DNA of 64,000 bases from CAYXLI01 sp964464925. GTDB taxonomy: Bacteria; Acidobacteriota; Terriglobia; Bryobacterales; Bryobacteraceae. Shown here piece after piece: positions 34,601 through 41,380 of this stretch. The stretch covers positions 186,001 through 250,000 of the forward strand of contig CAYXLI010000004.1 of the NCBI GenBank assembly GCA_964464925.1, read 5' to 3'. The notes beneath the pieces are model-generated. The model saw only the letters and a program-made list of their open reading frames with translations. It ran no database searches and was not told the DNA's origin. The translations under genes were made by a program, and so were the position numbers. The stretch's first letter is position 1; the number at the start of each line of letters is the position of its first letter.

Positions 34601-34861
34601 CGGCTTCGGCCTATCATGATGACGATGCTGGTCGCCACTCTGGGCCTACTCCCGGCAGCACTGTCCCACGGCATCGGTTCCGATTCGCAAAGACCCTTCG
34701 CGATCGTAATCGTCGGCGGACTCTGCGCCACGCTCGTTATGAGCATCCTGGTGATCCCCACGTTATACGTCTGGATTGCCCGGCCGGGTGACGTGCTGCC
34801 GCATCACGAGACCGAAATCCACACCGAAGGGACGGAAGACGAGATCCTGATCGCCACTTAG
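31694..34861 (+). CDS. Heavy-metal efflux RND pump (CusA/CzcA family)
   Basis: A 1055-aa inner-membrane pump with 12 helices and two large periplasmic loops. The proton-relay motif in helix 4 is complete: D404, D410 and E417 in DFGMVVDGSVVMVEN, the arrangement that marks metal-exporting RND pumps. The early porter segments (VEAYPDVANNWVQV, ITQWPG) match CzcA/CusA. The exported metal cannot be set from motifs I checked; copper is suggested only by a cupredoxin gene elsewhere in the window. It follows the duct and adaptor genes and abuts the serine-hydrolase gene. Confidence 0.93.
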   Translation: MIKRSVDFALKNRLLVLAFGVVLLVWGAVSFHNLPVEAYPDVANNWVQVITQWPGRAAEEVEQQVTIPVEAQMNGVAHMTSLRSTSLFGLSVVTLIFDDDSNNLTNRQQVLEKLAQVSLPPNVNPNLGPDYSPVGQIYFYTLKSTNPEYDLMQLKALQDWVLVKQLKSVPNVVDVSGFGGVVREYQVQVDPNKLISYGLSIGQVEQALTNNNVNAGGSFIEHGQQAINVRAVGLVRNVQDIGETLLKVQAGTPVRVRDIGTIVQGPKIRLGQLGKAIHHEAGKVIDHDDVVEGIVLMRKGAEPESTLVALHEKVKELNGHILPAGVKVVPHLDRSDLVHLTTHTVLHNLTEGIVLVAIILFLFLGNIRSAFIVALTIPFSLLFASILLDLRQIPANLLSLGALDFGMVVDGSVVMVENILRHVSRRDERNLPIAAKIGRAAHEVQRPVFYAIAIIITAYLPIFTLQRVEGRLFRPMALTVAFALLGALIFSLILAPVVSSFFFRKDVKEFHNPVLVWLTNAYRNHVGWAIRHRYLTLGFIGLIVASSFALAFSGAIGSEFLPHLDEGAIWARGTLAPSTGPSEGERIVHQARLIFARFPEVTQVVSQVGRPDDGTDTTGFFNTEYFIDLKPREQWRSQFQTKEELIDAMDREVEKIPGVIWNFSQPIADNMEEAVSGVKGQLAVKIYGDDLKRLEQTGEQIMSQMRKVRGVEDLGIFRVIGQPNLNLVVDRTKADRFGINVSDVQDAVETAVGGKAVSQVLLGEQRFDLVVRYQPEYRRTVEDIQQIRLLAPSGERVSLGQLCDVKVEDGASMIYREGNSRYIAIKYSVRGRDLGSTVEEAMRRVSQNVKMPRGYTTDWAGEYESQKRANKRLGVIVPITVMLIFLLLYSAFKSFKWAGLIMANIVLAPVGGFFALYLTGTHFSVSSGVGFLALFGVSVQTGVIMVEYINQLRAGGMAVMDAAIEGAVLRLRPIMMTMLVATLGLLPAALSHGIGSDSQRPFAIVIVGGLCATLVMSILVIPTLYVWIARPGDVLPHHETEIHTEGTEDEILIAT

Positions 34862-34882
34862 TTGTCGCTATACTCAGCGGCA

Positions 34883-35989
34883 GTGAGCTTCCTTCGTTTC
34901 CTCATCCTGCTAACCGCGTGTATCGGCGTTCACGGCGCCAGTCCGGACGTAGATGCACTCTTCTCACGTCTGGTCGCCCCGAACTCACCGGGCTTGGCGG
35001 TACTCGTTCGAAGCGGCGGAAGAACGGTCTTCCGACGTGGCTATGGCGTTCGCGACTTGCGCACTTCGGCGAAAATCAACACTCGCACGAACTTCCGCCT
35101 CGCCTCGTTCACAAAGCAGTTCACGGCGATGGCGGTCATGCTCCTGGTGCATGACGGCAAGCTCCGCTATGACCAACCCCTCACGTCTCTTTATCCCGGC
35201 TTCCCCGATTACGCGCGCGCCATTACCATCCGCCACCTGCTCACCCACACAGCGGGGCTCCCGGATTACGAAGACTTGATGGGAAACGCCTGGACGCCAC
35301 TCCATCAGATTCAGGACAGCGAAGTACTCCAACTGCTCGAGCACGCACCCAACCCGAAGTTCGTCCCCGGCACGAGTTGGTCCTACAGTAATTCCGCCTA
35401 TGTGCTGCTCGGCCTGATCGTTTCGAAAGTTTCCGGCCGGCCCTTCGGTGATTTTCTGCACGACCGGATTTTCGCTCCGCTTCACATGGACCGTTCCTTA
35501 GTCTTCGTGAATGGAAAGAACTCCGTGCCCGATCGTGCGTTCGGTCACCGGAAGGATAAACGCGAATTCATCGAAGCGGACCAAAGCTCCACATCGGCTA
35601 CGCAGGGTGATGGCGGAATCTATTCCAATCTGGAGGATCTGTCGAAGTGGGACGAAGCGCTCACGAGGTATGCGGTCCTACCTCAAAAGGAAATGGAGAT
35701 TGCGCTCACTCCGGTTCGCCTGAAGGACGGCTCACAACCACACTGGCCCTCGTCTCCCGGCGAGGACAACCTCGATCCCGGCAATCCCGTTTCCTATGGC
35801 TTCGGCTGGTTTCTCGATCCTTATCGTGGGAATCGAAGGATGTGGCACAGCGGCACCACCACAGGTTTTCGCACCATAATCGATCGCTTCCCTGCGGCAC
35901 ACCTGACTGTCATCGTTCTGTCGAACCGAACAGACCTCGATCCGGCAGGGCTCGCGCTCAAAACCGCTGACCTGTTCCTGAACAAATGA
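34883..35989 (+). CDS. Exported serine hydrolase, class C beta-lactamase/DD-peptidase family
   Basis: A 368-aa protein with an N-terminal hydrophobic signal (SFLRFLILLTACIGVHG). The family active-site motifs are visible: SFTK (SxxK, S75), YSN (about 170) and HSG near the C-terminus (about 320). Members are esterases, D-aminopeptidases or peptidoglycan hydrolases; a resistance role is not implied. GTG 34883 gives the best signal peptide and follows a TATACT (34869-34874); TTG 34862, directly after the pump's stop, is the alternative. It ends just before a hairpin that fits a terminator. Confidence 0.85.
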   Translation: MSFLRFLILLTACIGVHGASPDVDALFSRLVAPNSPGLAVLVRSGGRTVFRRGYGVRDLRTSAKINTRTNFRLASFTKQFTAMAVMLLVHDGKLRYDQPLTSLYPGFPDYARAITIRHLLTHTAGLPDYEDLMGNAWTPLHQIQDSEVLQLLEHAPNPKFVPGTSWSYSNSAYVLLGLIVSKVSGRPFGDFLHDRIFAPLHMDRSLVFVNGKNSVPDRAFGHRKDKREFIEADQSSTSATQGDGGIYSNLEDLSKWDEALTRYAVLPQKEMEIALTPVRLKDGSQPHWPSSPGEDNLDPGNPVSYGFGWFLDPYRGNRRMWHSGTTTGFRTIIDRFPAAHLTVIVLSNRTDLDPAGLALKTADLFLNK

Positions 35990-35997
35990 TGTAAAAC

Positions 35998-36032
35998 GAG
36001 AGGGCAGCCGGACCCCTTACGGCTACCCTCTC
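35998..36032. terminator. Hairpin terminator between convergent genes
   Basis: Arms 35998-36010 and 36020-36032 pair over 13 bases with one C/A mismatch around a nine-base loop, followed by a T/C-rich run (TCTCTTCCCTCT) and preceded by AAAAC on the other side. It lies between the serine-hydrolase gene (plus) and the TIGR03437 protein gene (minus), so it may serve both. Confidence 0.6.
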
Positions 36033-36042
36033 TTCCCTCTCT

Positions 36043-37368
36043 CTATCGCTTGACCGGGATCGTCGTGCCGTCCTGGGTCTTCTGGCCGTTCACTTGGACC
36101 ATCACAGGCAAATCGCCATCGGCGGCCGAAGCAGGAATTTTCACATTGATCTGACACAGTCCGCTGATCGATTGCGGTGATAATCCCGCGTACTGTATGT
36201 CGGATGCAGGAACCGTCGTGCCGCCAATCGTCACGGTCAGCGGCGCTGTAATCCGCGCTTGCCCAGCCACGATCTCACCCGCCTGGTAAACGGGATCACT
36301 GAAGCCGAAGCCGGTGCCGAACAGGCTCACCATATCGCCTGGCTTCGCTGGACTTCCTCCCGGAACTACCGACGGATTCGCCACTATGTTGCTCGCCCCG
36401 GCAAACCTCGCAGCCAGGCTCTTCCCATCGAACGTAAACAGGGCCGGCGCCTCCCGCTGAATCTGCAGCGTGGCGGAATCGCTGTTCGCCGCGTTGCTCG
36501 CGTCCGGGTTGGTGATCACCCGTACCATGACGTTGCCCGTCGACGTCATCGTAGGCACCTGAACGTTGATCTGATCGTTCTGCACATACGTAATCGGTGA
36601 GCGTTTACCATCGATCTCAACGGCTACGCACCCTAGTTTAGACGGAAACTTTCCATCCACAAAGTCCGGGCGATCCGCCGAGCGTTTGGACGTGGCGAAG
36701 TTGGAGCCAAAGATCGTGATGATCGAGTTCGGCCCAACACCTCCCGTTGCGAAGGAAGCTGCGTTCACGATCGCACGAATTGAAGGCTTCCCGGTCACCG
36801 AGCAAGGCGCCTCAATCATCTTCGAGGTCGTGTAGACGCGGTCTCCCGTTAGATTTCTATCGCCGTTTGCCGCATTTCCCGCGGCGTAGAAGATAATTGG
36901 CCCCACGTCGGTTGCTGGAGGCGTCCAATCCACTTGATACGTAAAACCGGCGCCCGGGTCGGTGAATTGTGCGTTGTTATGCTCGGCAAATTCGAGCGCG
37001 CCGTTACAAGGTGCATCGCCGGTTGGATCGCAGCGAACCCGAACGAGATCGTTCACACTAAAGGTACCGGCTTCTTTCGTCTGGTCACTCGCCAGGCGGG
37101 CGGTAAGCTGGAACCCCCATCGCATCGCTTCCGGATGCTTGATCGTCACCTTGATCGTCTGTTTTACTCCGGGTGAGTAACCGGACGCATCGATACTAAC
37201 GCTTCCTCGGGGATCCGAATTGGCCGGGGCGAACGTGCGATGGCAGACGCTGCAATCCAAGCCTCCGTCTACCGCCGCGCCTGTGCGCTTGATCGGCGGA
37301 CCCGTACTGAATGCAAAGAGTCCAATAGGTACCGCGGCAAACAACGATAAAACTAGCTTCCTGCGCAT
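36043..37368 (-). CDS. Secreted Reeler-like CxxCH protein with TIGR03437 C-terminal domain
   Basis: A 441-aa exported protein with signal peptide (MRRKLVLSLFAAVPIGLFAF). A single CSVCH motif (about residue 39) can bind one c-type heme, and a Reeler/choice-of-anchor-like beta domain follows. The rest is IPT/TIG-like and TIGR03437 sequence: SIITIFGSNFA, the ITYVQNDQINVQVP segment, VSLFGTGFG and CQINVKIPASA. TIGR03437 was defined from Solibacter proteins and is thought to mark secreted or surface products. I know of no tested function. Upstream, around 250 bases of non-coding DNA hold two hairpins and a direct-repeat site. Confidence 0.8.
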   Translation of the reverse strand: MRRKLVLSLFAAVPIGLFAFSTGPPIKRTGAAVDGGLDCSVCHRTFAPANSDPRGSVSIDASGYSPGVKQTIKVTIKHPEAMRWGFQLTARLASDQTKEAGTFSVNDLVRVRCDPTGDAPCNGALEFAEHNNAQFTDPGAGFTYQVDWTPPATDVGPIIFYAAGNAANGDRNLTGDRVYTTSKMIEAPCSVTGKPSIRAIVNAASFATGGVGPNSIITIFGSNFATSKRSADRPDFVDGKFPSKLGCVAVEIDGKRSPITYVQNDQINVQVPTMTSTGNVMVRVITNPDASNAANSDSATLQIQREAPALFTFDGKSLAARFAGASNIVANPSVVPGGSPAKPGDMVSLFGTGFGFSDPVYQAGEIVAGQARITAPLTVTIGGTTVPASDIQYAGLSPQSISGLCQINVKIPASAADGDLPVMVQVNGQKTQDGTTIPVKR

Positions 37369-37410
37369 CGTATATTCTCCCGTATTAGAGCGTAGACTTT
37401 ATCACTTTTA

Positions 37411-37444
37411 GGTCTCCGGTGCCCTGTCCCAGGCCCCGGAGACC
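37411..37444. repeat. Inverted repeat, 9-bp arms
   Basis: GGTCTCCGG (37411-37419) and CCGGAGACC (37436-37444) are perfect complements around a 16-base loop in which three more pairs can form (GCC/GGC). No T-run follows on either strand, so it is not a textbook terminator. Confidence 0.6.
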
Positions 37445-37463
37445 TCACCCACTCCAACCGGTA

Positions 37464-37488
37464 CCAGGCGATGCTCCCAATCGCCTGG
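37464..37488. repeat. Inverted repeat, 9-bp arms
   Basis: CCAGGCGAT (37464-37472) and ATCGCCTGG (37480-37488) are perfect complements around a seven-base loop. It lies 20 bases from the preceding inverted repeat. Possible roles are mRNA 3'-end protection for the GH31 transcript or a protein site. Confidence 0.6.
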
Positions 37489-37596
37489 CCGTATCAGAGC
37501 GACCCCCAAACGCCTCGATCGCCGGGATTTCAACGACCGCTAAGCAGTCTGGACGTTCCGATTCTATGTTCGCCGGTACCAAAGGTGGTGTAGAAG

Positions 37597-37616
37597 TTGT
37601 AAAGGTTATGTAAAAG
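37597..37616 (+). promoter_or_regulatory. Candidate OmpR-family binding site (copy 2)
   Basis: TTGTAAAGGTTATGTAAAAG matches the site upstream of the response-regulator gene at 17 of 20 positions. It has two TGTAAA half-sites 11 bases apart, the spacing used by OmpR/PhoB-type regulators, and a third TGTA nine bases before. It abuts the GH31 stop and lies about 230 bases upstream of the TIGR03437 gene. Confidence 0.4.
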
Positions 37617-37618
37617 CG

Positions 37619-39745
37619 TTAGCCGATAGTGATCCATTTTTCGACACTGTACTCCGGACCGCTTGCAATACCAGACCGCGCTAGATTCCCTGTCCTGCGA
37701 GCGGAGTCCCAAGTCAGTCGAACAGTCCTCATGGCGCCGCGCTGCGCCTCAAGTGTTCTTCCGTCGTCCTCATACAACTCGCACGGACGGCTTCCATCCC
37801 CATAGACATTTGCAGTAAGACGGAAGGATGCAGGGTCGCCAGTGTGCAGGGTGGGATTTGCAAGAGGCAGCACCGTTCCAGCCTTGACAAGAATCGGAAT
37901 GCCTTCGCCCTCGAAGTGAATGCGCTCGCCGCCGGCAACCCGGCCATTATTCCAGAAGTCATACCAGACGCCCTTCGGAACGTAAATGCTGCGGTCTTTC
38001 TGCCCCGCCACTAGCGGTGCAATCATCAGACTCTCGCCCATCAGGTATTGGTCGTCGATCGTCCATACTGCCGGATCTTCCGGATAGTCCATCACCAGCG
38101 CGCGAAACGGCGTAATGCCTTCCCGCATATACCGGACATAGGCGCTGTACAGGTACGGAACGAAACGCATCCGAAGCCGGATGATTTCCCGGCAACGTTT
38201 CTCCAAATCCTGCCAGCCGGGGGTAAACTCGGCTCGGTTGTTCTTTTCCCGGTTGATCTGTTTCCATGGGGGATTCTTGATGTACCAGGCATTCACCATC
38301 GCGAGAGGGGAGAGCACCACAGTTTCGAGGCGCCGGATCAGGTCTTCGCCGCTCGCCGCATCGCGGACCTCCGGGCACCAGAGCAAACCCGAGAAGCCGC
38401 TGTTCACAAGGGCGCGGATGAAGTCCTTGTGATCGTAAAGGTCGCTGTAGAGCACATAAGGATACGGCGCAGCGAGGGCATGCGACGACCGAACCAGGCT
38501 AAACGTTCGCTGATTTCGTTTCTCGAAAATGGAGTTGATCGTGTCCTGATACTTGATGCCTAAGAAACAGTGCATCTGCTCTCCATCCGCCCCGCTCGGG
38601 AACGAATCGAGTTCCGGGAACGACCAGTTGCGGGTGTAGTCGGAGTTATCGCACTCGTCGAGTTTATAACCCGTCACTCCGCGCGCGACGTGTTCCTTCT
38701 CCTGAATGCCTGTGAAGATGCGCCGCGCTTCCGGAGTCAGGAAATCCGGCACAATCCCGCCAAAGACCTCATATTGCCCGGAGTGGGGCAGCAGTTCTTT
38801 GTAGATCGGTGACGACGGATGCGTGAACGCGTGTTCCCACAGGTTCACCTCCATGTTTTGCTCCTTCAATTCGGCGATCATATTGGTCGGGTCGGGAAAC
38901 TTCTCGCTCCACACGAACGAGCAGGAGTAGGCGTGGCTTTGCCAGCCCGGCTCCAGCCCCAACACATCGCAGGGAATATCCGCTCGCCGCAGATCCTGTG
39001 CAGCCGCCAGCACTTCTTTTTGATCGAACTGGCCGTAGGCTCGATACCAGAAGCCCAGTCCCCACCGCGCCGGCAGCGCGCCTCCGCCCGAGAACATGAC
39101 GTAGCGCTGAACGGCCTCACGCATGGAAGGGCCCCCGAAGACATAAATGTCAGCACCGGGGACATCGCGCAACTCCACGATTACCTCGCTCGCCTCATTG
39201 ATGCGATACCGTCCGTAGGCGGCCGGCAGCAAGCCCTCCGTCGCGCCCTGTCGCTGGTCCTGCTTCCGCTCCGACCTGCCCTTCTTCGTCTTATTGCCGG
39301 GATAAATGGTTGCGTAGCGAGCCGTGTCGATCAGAATTCCGTATCCCTGGTTCGTCACATAAAACGGAACCGGAGCGTGCGTGTCGCCCGAGTCCGCGAT
39401 TGGATCGGCATTCACCCGAAGCGTTTTCTTTGAGCCTCTCTGTAGAAACGACTTCATCTGCAGACCCAGTCCGTACACGAGCTCGTTCGGCTCTAACGGG
39501 ATTGTGAGTATGTAGCCTCTAGAAGTCTTCCGCCCGGTAATCGCGCGAAGCACCTTGGGCTCCGGCGGCGGCGCTCCGGGCAGGTCCTTCGCGGGCTTGT
39601 TTCGCACCGCGATAGGCGTCAGCTTCTCGGGCGTTCCGAAGCGCAGCCGCCACACGCCCGGGTTTACGCGTTCCGGGGCTGCGCGCACAGCGCCTGCGGC
39701 CAGCGCTCCAAGCGCGGCGGATTTTGCGAACTCACGACGATTCAT
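37619..39745 (-). CDS. GH31 family glycosidase (alpha-glucosidase/alpha-xylosidase-like), Tat-exported
   Basis: A 708-aa enzyme. A twin-arginine-like leader (NRREFAKSA) with an Ala-rich stretch predicts export. A beta-rich N-terminal domain (about 25-225) precedes the TIM barrel. The nucleophile region is GYKLDEC with D363, and the acid/base is probably the aspartate in the SDLYDHKDF segment. GH31 enzymes release alpha-linked glucose, xylose or other sugars, and a few are lyases or transglycosylases. The C-terminal all-beta domain looks complete. It has no adjacent transporter, so its substrate is open. Confidence 0.9.
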   Translation of the reverse strand: MNRREFAKSAALGALAAGAVRAAPERVNPGVWRLRFGTPEKLTPIAVRNKPAKDLPGAPPPEPKVLRAITGRKTSRGYILTIPLEPNELVYGLGLQMKSFLQRGSKKTLRVNADPIADSGDTHAPVPFYVTNQGYGILIDTARYATIYPGNKTKKGRSERKQDQRQGATEGLLPAAYGRYRINEASEVIVELRDVPGADIYVFGGPSMREAVQRYVMFSGGGALPARWGLGFWYRAYGQFDQKEVLAAAQDLRRADIPCDVLGLEPGWQSHAYSCSFVWSEKFPDPTNMIAELKEQNMEVNLWEHAFTHPSSPIYKELLPHSGQYEVFGGIVPDFLTPEARRIFTGIQEKEHVARGVTGYKLDECDNSDYTRNWSFPELDSFPSGADGEQMHCFLGIKYQDTINSIFEKRNQRTFSLVRSSHALAAPYPYVLYSDLYDHKDFIRALVNSGFSGLLWCPEVRDAASGEDLIRRLETVVLSPLAMVNAWYIKNPPWKQINREKNNRAEFTPGWQDLEKRCREIIRLRMRFVPYLYSAYVRYMREGITPFRALVMDYPEDPAVWTIDDQYLMGESLMIAPLVAGQKDRSIYVPKGVWYDFWNNGRVAGGERIHFEGEGIPILVKAGTVLPLANPTLHTGDPASFRLTANVYGDGSRPCELYEDDGRTLEAQRGAMRTVRLTWDSARRTGNLARSGIASGPEYSVEKWITIG

Positions 39746-39800
39746 GCTGATTCCATGCTAGCGAATCGACGCATTCGGAACCGTCAAATGCTTTCTGTGC

Positions 39801-40181
39801 TCAGGCTCTACCCTTCAGCCGGTCGATTTCGCGACGATCGCGTTTCGACGGTTTGCCTTCCCGCATCGCCTCGAAATGCGGCATCGCCTTTCGTTCTTCC
39901 GCCAACTTGAGTCGCAACTCACGGCTCGCCTCTGTCTCGCGGTAAAGCGTCTGCGCAACCGGCGCCGGTCCGCGAATCTCGCTGAGAACCAGGACCTCCA
40001 CCTGAAAATCGCCGCCGTCGTTCCTCACTTGCAACAGGTCGCCGACCTTCACCTCGCGAGAAGCCTTGGAGGGTTGTCCATTGGACTCGATTCTCCCGAG
40101 TTCACAGGCTCGTGCAGCCAGCGCGCGCGTTTTGAAGAATCGGGCGGCCCAGAGCCACTTGTCCATCCGCACGCGTGTCAT
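39801..40181 (-). CDS. S4-domain RNA-binding protein, Hsp15 family
   Basis: A 126-aa protein with an S4 RNA-binding domain (about 4-50: MDKWLWAARFFKTRALAARAC, then VKVGDLLQV) and a basic tail (KPSKRDRREIDRLKGRA). Hsp15/HslR rescues 50S subunits carrying stalled nascent chains after heat shock. It is divergent from the response-regulator gene across 114 bases. Confidence 0.92.
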   Translation of the reverse strand: MTRVRMDKWLWAARFFKTRALAARACELGRIESNGQPSKASREVKVGDLLQVRNDGGDFQVEVLVLSEIRGPAPVAQTLYRETEASRELRLKLAEERKAMPHFEAMREGKPSKRDRREIDRLKGRA

Positions 40182-40216
40182 AGTTCCATTTTCATATGAC
40201 CCGAGCTGTTCCTAAG

Positions 40217-40239
40217 TTGTAAACGTTTCGTAAAAGGGC
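40217..40239 (+). promoter_or_regulatory. Candidate autoregulatory OmpR-family binding site (copy 1)
   Basis: TTGTAAACGTTTCGTAAAAG has two near-identical TGTAAA/CGTAAA half-sites 11 bases apart. It ends about ten bases before the position of a -35 for the TACAAT box at 40273, the place where OmpR/PhoB-type activators usually bind. That the regulator encoded at 40296 binds here is an inference. Confidence 0.5.
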
Positions 40240-40272
40240 TGCCCGCGCGCATCTCACGTGCGCGGAATCCGG

Positions 40273-40278
40273 TACAAT
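40273..40278 (+). promoter_or_regulatory. -10 box of the two-component operon
   Basis: TACAAT lies 18 bases before the ATG at 40296, with no good -35 at the right spacing (40250-40255). A promoter lacking a -35 beside direct repeats is the pattern of an activator-dependent promoter. A CGCGCA/TGCGCG hairpin lies between the repeats and the box. Confidence 0.45.
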
Positions 40279-40295
40279 TCCTTCTGTCTGGCGGT

Positions 40296-40970
40296 ATGCA
40301 AACAATTCTCGTAATCGAAGACGACGAGAGCCTCAGGGACACCATAGGCCTCATGCTGGAAAATGAGGGCTTCCGGGCCGTACTGGCGGCAGACGGTAAG
40401 ACAGGCTATGATCGTGCACTGACGACTAAGCCGAATCTGATCCTGGTAGATCTGCGATTGCCGGGCATGAACGGGATGGAGATCTGCAAAGGAGTGCGCT
40501 CCGCCAACATGCAGACTCCGATTATCGTACTAAGCGCCATCGGCGAAGAGATCGACAAAGTTCTGATGCTCGAGATTGGCGCAGACGACTACGTGGTCAA
40601 ACCGTTCGGTACGAGAGAATTGATCGCTCGGATACGCGCCGTCATGAGGCGGATGTCGCCGGAATCGCGCAAGGTTATACAGTTCGGCGACACCAGCATT
40701 GATCTCGAGCGCCGAATCGTGGAGCGCAACCAAAGAGACATCAAAATGACGCCGGCCGAATACAACCTGCTTACGTATTTCGTGAACAATCCGGACAAGG
40801 CACTCACGCGGGACATGATCCTGAATTCGGTCTGGGGTTACGAGTCCTTTCCGAATACCCGCACCGTTGACGCGCACGTCGTAAAGCTGCGGCAAAAGCT
40901 GGAGCCCGACCCGAACACTCCCCGGCACTTTCTGACAGTGCACGGCGTAGGGTATCGCTTCCTTCCCTAA
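40296..40970 (+). CDS. OmpR/PhoB-family response regulator
   Basis: A 224-aa DNA-binding response regulator. The receiver domain has D9/D10, the phospho-acceptor D52 (in LVDLRLPG), S80 and K102 (VKPF). The winged helix follows at about 125-224 with the MTPAEYNLLTYF and RTVDAHVVKLRQKLEPD recognition segments. It is the first gene of a same-strand run ending in the sensor kinase, and probably controls that operon through the direct repeats just upstream. Confidence 0.94.
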   Translation: MQTILVIEDDESLRDTIGLMLENEGFRAVLAADGKTGYDRALTTKPNLILVDLRLPGMNGMEICKGVRSANMQTPIIVLSAIGEEIDKVLMLEIGADDYVVKPFGTRELIARIRAVMRRMSPESRKVIQFGDTSIDLERRIVERNQRDIKMTPAEYNLLTYFVNNPDKALTRDMILNSVWGYESFPNTRTVDAHVVKLRQKLEPDPNTPRHFLTVHGVGYRFLP

Positions 40971-40981
40971 ACGAGCCACCA

Positions 40982-41380
40982 ATGCCGCGGCAGCAGCAAA
41001 CAATCGTAATTGTCGAAGACACACACGCCAACGCTTCTACCCTCGAGATCGCGCTCTCGAGGTATGGCCAAGTTCTGACGTTCTCTAACGCGGAGGCGGC
41101 GTGGCGCGAACTGGAGGATGGCAAGCATGTCTCCGCGGTCGTTACCGACCTGCAAATGCCCGGCATGGATGGCTTCGAACTCATCGAGAGGATTCGCAGC
41201 GATTCCCGTTACGATACACTGCCCATCATAGTAATAAGCGGCAGCACGGACCCTGGCACACCTGCGAGGGTTATTGCGCTGGGGGCAAGTGCGTTCTTCA
41301 GCAAGCCTTTCTCCCCGGCCCATGTGCGGGCCAAATTGGAGCAGCTACTCGATGGAACGCCGATGTCGATACCGACGTAA
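40982..41380 (+). CDS. CheY-like single-domain response regulator
   Basis: A 132-aa receiver domain without an output domain. The acidic pair (E12/D13), phospho-acceptor D56 (VVTDLQMPG), S86 and K108 (FSKPF) are intact. It starts 11 bases after the OmpR-type gene. Its last 29 bases overlap the ATG region of the porin-like gene. A phosphorelay or phosphate-sink role beside the kinase is plausible. Confidence 0.9.
   Translation: MPRQQQTIVIVEDTHANASTLEIALSRYGQVLTFSNAEAAWRELEDGKHVSAVVTDLQMPGMDGFELIERIRSDSRYDTLPIIVISGSTDPGTPARVIALGASAFFSKPFSPAHVRAKLEQLLDGTPMSIPT

Larger units (their letters stand above)
37369..37618. other. Non-coding 250-bp region between TIGR03437 and GH31 genes
   Basis: No gene is seen. 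It holds two perfect 9-bp inverted repeats (37411-37444 and 37464-37488) and a copy of the TGTAAA direct-repeat site (37597-37616). It is the expected promoter region for the TIGR03437 protein gene; a GGGAGA near 37377-37382 on the minus strand can serve as its Shine-Dalgarno. Confidence 0.55.

Noticed and set aside
34883..35989. Antibiotic-resistance beta-lactamase
   Set aside because: SxxK/YSN/HSG motifs are shared by many esterases and peptidases; nothing specific to resistance is visible.
37411..37488. Intrinsic terminator for the GH31 gene
   Set aside because: Stable hairpins are present but neither strand has a following T-run.
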